This document shows, one piece after another, positions 58,650-64,000 of a stretch of 64,000 nt of DNA; position 1 is the stretch's first letter; each line of letters opens with the position of its first letter. The DNA is taken from positions 4,526,001-4,590,000 of the forward strand of contig NZ_CP009278.1 in assembly GCF_000747525.1 (NCBI RefSeq), written 5' to 3'. Both the position numbers and the translations under genes were made by a program. The notes under the pieces are model-generated. The model searched no databases, was not told the DNA's origin, and saw nothing but the letters and a program-made list of their open reading frames with translations. Source of the stretch: Sphingobacterium sp. ML3W. GTDB taxonomy: Bacteria; Bacteroidota; Bacteroidia; Sphingobacteriales; Sphingobacteriaceae.

Positions 58650-58695
58650 TTTTAAAGATGAAGTTTTTTTATTAAAAAAACTTCATCTTTAAAAT
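58650..58695. terminator. Very long hairpin upstream of SusC pair 1
   Basis: ATTTTAAAGATGAAGTTTTTT faces its complement AAAAAACTTCATCTTTAAAA with a few bases of loop, a stem of about 20 bp. It probably ends transcripts coming from SusD pair 2. The left arm reappears at the right edge of the window. Confidence 0.7.
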
Positions 58696-58715
58696 GGTCT
58701 ACATATTTCCTTTTT

Positions 58716-58902
58716 TCATTCTGACATCGCATAATCTATCGCACGAGCTAAAAAAGCCCTATAAGTCAATGAGGGATTTTGTTCTGATGCTGAAGTCATG
58801 ACAACGTCATCTGTAACAAAAGCGTTGGGCACCGAGGGAATTTGATTCCATTTATTGAGTATGGATGTTTTTGGATCTAAGCCCATACGAGCTCATTTCA
58901 TG
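58716..58902 (-). pseudogene. C-terminal relic of a GMC-family oxidoreductase
   Basis: No long open frame, but the minus strand gives a chain in shifted frames: HEM, then RMGLDPKTSILNKWNQIP, PNAFVTDDVVMTSASEQNPS, LTYRAF, and, after a frameshift, FLARAIDYAMSE and a stop. Intact enzymes of the gluconate-2-dehydrogenase-like GMC group in this phylum end in the pattern RMGxDPKTSVLNKWNQ, NVFVTDGA-MTS, NPSLTYMALTARA. The catalytic Asn/His region and at least two frame breaks show it is dead. It follows SusD pair 2, where such genes are often found. Confidence 0.7.
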
Positions 58903-58906
58903 GATA

Positions 58907-58943
58907 ACAATAGTAGGTTTTTTTTGAAAAGACCTACTATTGT
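58907..58943 (-). terminator. Hairpin after SusD pair 2
   Basis: ACAATAGTAGGT (58907-58918) pairs exactly with ACCTACTATTGT (58932-58943), 12 bp, immediately past the SusD stop. No clear T-tract on the minus strand. Confidence 0.6.
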
Positions 58944-58954
58944 TTTATTAAATT

Positions 58955-60586
58955 CTAATAACCCGGATTCTGTTTAAGGTTAGGATTAATAGACAATTGA
59001 TTTGATGGTATCGCATAAAGCTCTTTATTTGGATCATTGCTTGGTTTATGATCCCACCACGTAGCAGTTGTGTATTTTCCAAAACGGATCAGGTCGGTCC
59101 GTCTTTTTCCTTCAAAGATAAATTCACGTCCACGTTCAGCCAATAATTCATTCAAAGTTAGCGATGAAGTGGTATATTTCGCTGCTGGCCAATTGGCATT
59201 AGAAAAAGATCTTTTTCTAGACTCATTGATTAAGTCAACTGCTGCTTGAGGAGCTGATCCACCATTTTTACGCATTAAAGCTTCTGCTTTATTGAAATAG
59301 ATCTCCGTTAGGCGGTAAATGATATAATCATTTTCTTGATAATTTGGATCTGAGAGTCTTCCAGATTTATATTTATTAAAGCGAGCACCTGAATTTTCTT
59401 CCCCTTTGGTCATTCCTCCTTCACTAGTCAGATCTCCCTCACTTTCACGACGGATTGAATTGACGAAGCTCAATGGTTTTCCAGAATACTCCTCTGTACC
59501 AAGAATAGGCGTTGTCGTTCCATATTTATATTGTGGACCGAACAAGAACCAATCTTTTTTACGCAAATCATTAGCAGCATAGGCATCAAAAGCCGTAGGA
59601 ATGACGACAAAAGCATTCCAACCTCCATAACCAACATCCAAAACCTCTCTCATATAATCATAACTCATGTAAAAACCTCCCCAATCGAAGGTAAAACCAG
59701 CTTGTCGACTGAATTGGAATTGGAATAACGACTCTGGGTTTGCCCCATTCGTATTACTAAACAATGAATTGATATCGGAAGCCAATTTGGGTGCACCACC
59801 GATACCACCACCTTGAGCTTGGATAATCTTATCCGATACAGCAATACATTCGTCCCACATCGCTGTTCCAGTCCATTTCTCTGCATTCAGATAGAGTTCC
59901 GATAACATGGCATAACCAGCTGCCTTGGAAACTTGCCCAATATTATCTGCTGAAGTAAGAGGAAGACTTTCTACATTTTCTAAAAGCTCAGCTTTAACAA
60001 AATCAAATACTTCTTTACGAGATTTAGTTTCCGGATTTAAAGGGTTGGCCACTTTAGTTGAAATAGGCACATTTCCCCATAAGTCAATGATCTTGATATA
60101 ATGGTACGCACGCAATACTTTTAATTGTGCTTGAATCGTACTTCTATCTTCTTCAGTCAGACCTTCAACTTTACTCACATCTAATCCCTCTATTTGCGTA
60201 AGCGCATCATTGACAAAACCAACCCCAGTCCACATCAACTCCCAACCACCACGCATTCTACTTTCATTATCGGTCCAAGTGTGGTGATGTTGACGAATAT
60301 GATCGCCCCCATCATAACCGTGGCGTCCTTTTTGTGGCCAAGCCACTTGATCGGCACTAAGTTCCGAATGATAATAAAACCCATTTCCACCTGTCGGTGC
60401 TAACCAAGCTTGCATATGTGTGAAGGGACGAAGCGCTGCCTGCATCACCTCACGTTTATTTTTAAAAAAATTATTAATAGGAATCTCACTATATACATTT
60501 TCATCTAGCTTGGTACATGCTGAAAAAGTAGCACCTAAGGTTACTGCAGAGATTATATAATATAAATATTTATGTGTTCTTTTCAT
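58955..60586 (-). CDS. SusD/RagB-family glycan-binding lipoprotein, pair 2
   Basis: 543 residues. Lipobox FSAC (Cys near 24), N-terminal KLDENVYSEIPINNFFKNK, and the SusD helices with LKVLRAYHYIKIIDLWGNVP; the C-terminus has LNELLAERGREFIFEGKRR and RFGKYTTATWWDHKPSNDPN, ending NQLSINPNLKQNPGY. It is the outer-membrane glycan-binding partner of SusC pair 2, 12 bases away, and only distantly similar to SusD pair 1, so the substrates should differ. Confidence 0.95.
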   Translation of the reverse strand: MKRTHKYLYYIISAVTLGATFSACTKLDENVYSEIPINNFFKNKREVMQAALRPFTHMQAWLAPTGGNGFYYHSELSADQVAWPQKGRHGYDGGDHIRQHHHTWTDNESRMRGGWELMWTGVGFVNDALTQIEGLDVSKVEGLTEEDRSTIQAQLKVLRAYHYIKIIDLWGNVPISTKVANPLNPETKSRKEVFDFVKAELLENVESLPLTSADNIGQVSKAAGYAMLSELYLNAEKWTGTAMWDECIAVSDKIIQAQGGGIGGAPKLASDINSLFSNTNGANPESLFQFQFSRQAGFTFDWGGFYMSYDYMREVLDVGYGGWNAFVVIPTAFDAYAANDLRKKDWFLFGPQYKYGTTTPILGTEEYSGKPLSFVNSIRRESEGDLTSEGGMTKGEENSGARFNKYKSGRLSDPNYQENDYIIYRLTEIYFNKAEALMRKNGGSAPQAAVDLINESRKRSFSNANWPAAKYTTSSLTLNELLAERGREFIFEGKRRTDLIRFGKYTTATWWDHKPSNDPNKELYAIPSNQLSINPNLKQNPGY

Positions 60587-60598
60587 GATTAAAGCGTA

Positions 60599-63500
60599 TT
60601 AAAAACCAATATTTAAACCAATTGTCCAAGATCTAGTTCTCGGGTAGAAGCCACGACTGTCTATACCAGCATCAAAACCAGTGTCTTGCAATTCAGGATC
60701 TAACCCCGAGTAGCCTGTAAATGTGGCGATATTTCTTCCGCATACGTAGACATATAGACTTTTAACATATTCGGTTTTGAACTTAAAGTTATAACCTAAA
60801 GTAACATTATCCAGTTTAACAAAGCTTCCATTTTCTAAGTAGTAATCTGAATATTGTGGATCATCTTTAATTTTTGCATACTCTCCAAAAGCGGATTCAA
60901 ATACATTATTTGGCAGCCATTTTTGATTTGCGAAAAACATATTGGAAGTATTTAGGATATCATACTTGAATTTTCCTCTAAAAAATACCGTCAGGTCAAA
61001 TCCTTTATAAGCGAAACGATTGCCCAATGCAGCCTGAAACTTCGGAACACCATTACCGATATAGCTCAGATCATCGTCATTCATTTCACCAGCAGTTCCT
61101 GTTGATCCGTCCGCTTTATAAAATAAGAATTTACCCTCATCGTTAAGTCCAGCATAGCGTTTGCCATAAAAGGAGCCTATTTCACCTCCTTCCTCTAAAC
61201 GAATAGCATCACCCAAATTCCCTGGTGAAGGTAGTCCGCCAAAAGGCATAAAGTCATTTTTAAATATGTCACTCGACATTGAAACCAGCTTATTTTTTTG
61301 ATAGTTTGCTGTAAAATCTACCGTCCATTTGAAGTCTTCATTTTGAATTGGAACACCTGTTAATTGCAATTCAACCCCTTTGTTAGATACCTCACCTACA
61401 TTATACCAAATTTTTGATGCTACAAATCCCGGTTGTTGTGCTACATATTCATACAATAAATCTTTTGTTTTTCGATTATAAACATCAACACTACCGGTCA
61501 ATCTATTGTTCCATAATCCAAAATCTACCCCTACGTTCAATTCCGCTTTTTGCTCCCACTTCAAATCTGGATTGGGGTTTTGGGTTAGCCCATATGTTTG
61601 ATAGTAAACTCCATCCTGTGGATACACGCCTCCAGTTCCCAATAGGGTCAAAGATTTATAATTTGGGAACCCTTGATTACCCGTTACACCGTAGCCGGCA
61701 CGTAATTTCAAATTATTGACAAGGTCCTTATTACTAAAAAAATCTTCATTGGTAATCGTCCAACCTGCAGATAGAGCTGGGAAATTTCCCCATTTATGAT
61801 TGGTTCCAAAACGGGAAGAACCTTCTCGTCTTAAAATAGCACTTACGAAATATTTATTATCATAATTATAATTTACCCGGCCAAAAAAGGCAATCAATGT
61901 ATTGTCTTCTTTAAATGAACCCATTCCTGGTTTTGGTAACTTCGGATTTGTTAAAGCCGTACCCGACCCCATATTCCAGTCCTCAAATGCATCTGTCGTA
62001 AAGCCATTATTGGACATATCAAACCTTTCATTGGTACTGTATTGGTAACTATAACCCAATAATCCCGTTACGTTATGCTTTTCATTAAATGTTTCATTAT
62101 AATCAATGGTCGATTCAAAGGTTTTTGACCAATTCAACTCATTCCGTTTAAATCCATAACCCATACCTTGATAGTCCGAGTTCTCACGTTGATCCCAATC
62201 TTTGATAGAACGGTATTGACGATCGTTCCAATTATCACGAACATATGAACCAAAAGCCGATACATGGAGCTGATCGATAACTTTCAATTTTAATCTTGCA
62301 TCACTAGAAAATGTTTGTTGATCTCGCTCGTCTACCCTATTTGCTAAACGGTCCAATGGATTGTAATTATTAAATCCTTGTGTTTGATAAAAACTACCAT
62401 CGGGATTATATAGTGGTGCTGTTGGATTTCTTTGAACAGCTTGCTCGAAATCTGGAGAATTACCACTAGTGGCATCAAACTTACCTCCTAAAAGATCTGC
62501 TTTATTAAAATTAGCTGCGATATTTCCTGTAAATGTTAATCGATCTTGTAAACCGGTTTGAGAAAAATTAAATCGACCACCAAATTGCTGCCGTCCATTT
62601 TGTTTAGCAATACCTTCGGCATTCTCATAATTTAAGGAAGCACGATACGACGATTTCTCACCACCACCACTCGCTACGAAATTATGGAAATTTGAAAAAT
62701 TGTTCTTATTTATTAACTCATCATATAAGTCTGTTGATGCACCCAAATCTAGATCTGGTTTATTTAAGCCGTTAACAACAAGCTCCCGAAATTGAGCAGC
62801 ACTTAGCATTTCCGGTCTCTTTGCAACACTTTCATGCTGCCCATAAGTATAATATTCAAACTTTGGTTCACCAGACTTTCCTTTCTTGGTCGTAACTAAA
62901 ATAACACCCCCATTACCACGGGTACCGTAAATAGCTGCAGCAGAACCGTCTTTCAAGACATCAATGGATTCAATATCTCCCTGTTTAACCAGATCTAAAT
63001 TACCGCCCGGGATACCATCAATAACGATTAAAGGGGTATTTCCTCCCTTCATGGACGCCATCCCTCTTAGCTGAATGCTCGTTCCTGAATTCGGGTTGCT
63101 ACCCTGTGTTCTCGTCACGTTAAACCCGGCTATTTTTCCTTGGACCAAATCCATCGGGCTACGCATCCCACCTTGGTTAAAATCCTTTTCCTTCACGGAT
63201 GCTACTGCTGAAGTTACCTCACTTTTCTTCTGCGTACCATACCCGACAACGATTACTTCATCCAATTGATCTTGTGCAGATACCAATCGAATTGTTAATG
63301 CAGATGTACCCGTCATTTTTACTTCTGTCGGCTGATAACCAATTGAAGAGATGACCAATACGTCACCTGTTTTAGCGCTAATACTGAAACTACCATTCTC
63401 CGATGTCTGTGTTCCGACAGCAGTTCCTTTAACAGAAATTGTTACACCAGAGACAGGATTTCCAGTGCTCGAGTCTATTACTTTACCGTTAACTTGACCT

Positions 63501-63664
63501 TGAATAGCAACAAGTTCTTTTACACCGGATTCAATCAATACTCCTAAAGAAGTGGATGTCGATGCATTGACCTGTTGTATTGACCCGGCAATAACAGCCA
63601 ATGAAAAAAATAATTTAGATCTTTTCTTTAACTGCAAAAATGTTCTTGCGTCAAATTTGTTCAT
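60599..63664 (-). CDS. SusC/RagA-family TonB-linked outer-membrane protein, pair 2
   Basis: 1021 residues from the ATG at 63664 (a TTG at 63703 lies in the leader and is unlikely). Signal peptide and CarboxypepD_reg-like domain nearly identical to SusC pair 1, then VIVVGYGTQKKSEVTSAVAS, plug with KQGDIESIDVLKDGSAAAIY and GTRGNGGVILVTTKKG, and a barrel ending RSWTIGLNIGF. The two bodies share only family-level similarity after about residue 148. Confidence 0.95.
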   Translation of the reverse strand: MNKFDARTFLQLKKRSKLFFSLAVIAGSIQQVNASTSTSLGVLIESGVKELVAIQGQVNGKVIDSSTGNPVSGVTISVKGTAVGTQTSENGSFSISAKTGDVLVISSIGYQPTEVKMTGTSALTIRLVSAQDQLDEVIVVGYGTQKKSEVTSAVASVKEKDFNQGGMRSPMDLVQGKIAGFNVTRTQGSNPNSGTSIQLRGMASMKGGNTPLIVIDGIPGGNLDLVKQGDIESIDVLKDGSAAAIYGTRGNGGVILVTTKKGKSGEPKFEYYTYGQHESVAKRPEMLSAAQFRELVVNGLNKPDLDLGASTDLYDELINKNNFSNFHNFVASGGGEKSSYRASLNYENAEGIAKQNGRQQFGGRFNFSQTGLQDRLTFTGNIAANFNKADLLGGKFDATSGNSPDFEQAVQRNPTAPLYNPDGSFYQTQGFNNYNPLDRLANRVDERDQQTFSSDARLKLKVIDQLHVSAFGSYVRDNWNDRQYRSIKDWDQRENSDYQGMGYGFKRNELNWSKTFESTIDYNETFNEKHNVTGLLGYSYQYSTNERFDMSNNGFTTDAFEDWNMGSGTALTNPKLPKPGMGSFKEDNTLIAFFGRVNYNYDNKYFVSAILRREGSSRFGTNHKWGNFPALSAGWTITNEDFFSNKDLVNNLKLRAGYGVTGNQGFPNYKSLTLLGTGGVYPQDGVYYQTYGLTQNPNPDLKWEQKAELNVGVDFGLWNNRLTGSVDVYNRKTKDLLYEYVAQQPGFVASKIWYNVGEVSNKGVELQLTGVPIQNEDFKWTVDFTANYQKNKLVSMSSDIFKNDFMPFGGLPSPGNLGDAIRLEEGGEIGSFYGKRYAGLNDEGKFLFYKADGSTGTAGEMNDDDLSYIGNGVPKFQAALGNRFAYKGFDLTVFFRGKFKYDILNTSNMFFANQKWLPNNVFESAFGEYAKIKDDPQYSDYYLENGSFVKLDNVTLGYNFKFKTEYVKSLYVYVCGRNIATFTGYSGLDPELQDTGFDAGIDSRGFYPRTRSWTIGLNIGF

Positions 63665-64000
63665 AATTGTTAGTGATTTAAGATTGTTTAATCGTTTTAG
63701 CAAATTTCAAAAGACATAGCTTTGTTACATCTTTTATACTCAATTACGAAAACATGATTTTAGGTGTGGTTTGTTTGGTTATTATCCTATAGGGCATTCA
63801 ATGCCTTAAAGGATAATTGAGAAAAATTAATTCTTTACATCATAATTTTTTTAAAACGTTTTAGCATATAAAATATAACAAATCAGCACATCCTTGTTTA
63901 ATTGATACTGGAAAATGTTATTAATGGTTTATCGAATCCTAAATATGATTAGGAAAACAGGTTTAAATTAGTTTTTTTAATTTTAAAGATGAAGTGTTTT
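63665..64000 (-). promoter_or_regulatory. Leader region of SusC pair 2 (cut by the window end)
   Basis: Base-for-base similar to 58337-58690. Contains a nested hairpin (ATTATCCT/AGGATAAT outer at 63781-63817, AGGGCAT-TCA-ATGCCTT inner at 63791-63807), AAAACGTTTTAGC (palindrome 63853-63862), and the beginning of the long hairpin at the edge. Paired bases of the inner stem differ between copies but keep pairing. Confidence 0.6.

Overview
The window reads as chromosomal DNA of a low-GC member of the Bacteroidota, most likely a Sphingobacteriaceae such as Sphingobacterium or Pedobacter. The evidence is two SusC/SusD outer-membrane pairs, a TonB-dependent receptor, many lipoproteins with an S-C lipobox, TAnnTTTG-type promoter elements, few Shine-Dalgarno sequences, and a Nudix-type arabinose regulator of the Bacteroidota kind. 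No tRNA, rRNA, CRISPR array, phage or insertion sequence was recognised.

Layout: 1-6760 (+) carries the 3' part of a TonB-dependent receptor with a translationally coupled thioredoxin-fold protein, two tandem FKBP-like lipoproteins, glutamine-dependent NAD synthetase and a DUF4136 lipoprotein. 6824-14212 (-) is an L-rhamnose island: GntR/LacI-type regulator and transporter, aldolase-dehydrogenase fusion, isomerase and kinase, which together take rhamnose to DHAP and lactate. 14762-18068 (+) holds a decayed GH43 glycosidase and an exonuclease/DUF294 pair. 18137-25028 (-) is an L-arabinose operon (araB, araD, araA, Na+ symporter, mutarotase) divergent from a Nudix-type AraR regulator at 25359. 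27399-29305 is atpD-atpC, separated from the rest of the ATP synthase genes.

29306-30400 is a 1.1-kb non-coding stretch with paired DnaA-box-like 9-mers and AT-rich DNA, a candidate replication origin. From 30401 to 46159 runs a nearly complete branched-chain amino acid superoperon (ilvE, ilvD, ilvB, ilvN, ilvC, leuC, leuD, leuB, leuA, ilvA) with four guest genes: a glyoxalase-like protein, a DinB-like protein, a SAM methyltransferase between leuC and leuD, and a twin-ATPase ABC protein. 46579-51543 holds a DUF2911 protein and a class Ib ribonucleotide reductase operon (NrdH-like, nrdI, nrdE, nrdF). 51728-53536 is a secreted M60-type metallopeptidase, convergent with two SusC/SusD pairs (53574-63664, -).

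The most unusual structure is at the right end. The two SusC genes share nearly the same roughly 350-bp leader, signal peptide and N-terminal extension, then diverge sharply, as if a common 5' cassette had been joined to two different receptor bodies. A GMC-oxidoreductase gene relic that has no intact reading frame lies between the pairs. Other points of note are a three-fold operator-like repeat upstream of rhaT, repeated intergenic blocks upstream of leuD and leuB, and a palindromic element between atpD and atpC.
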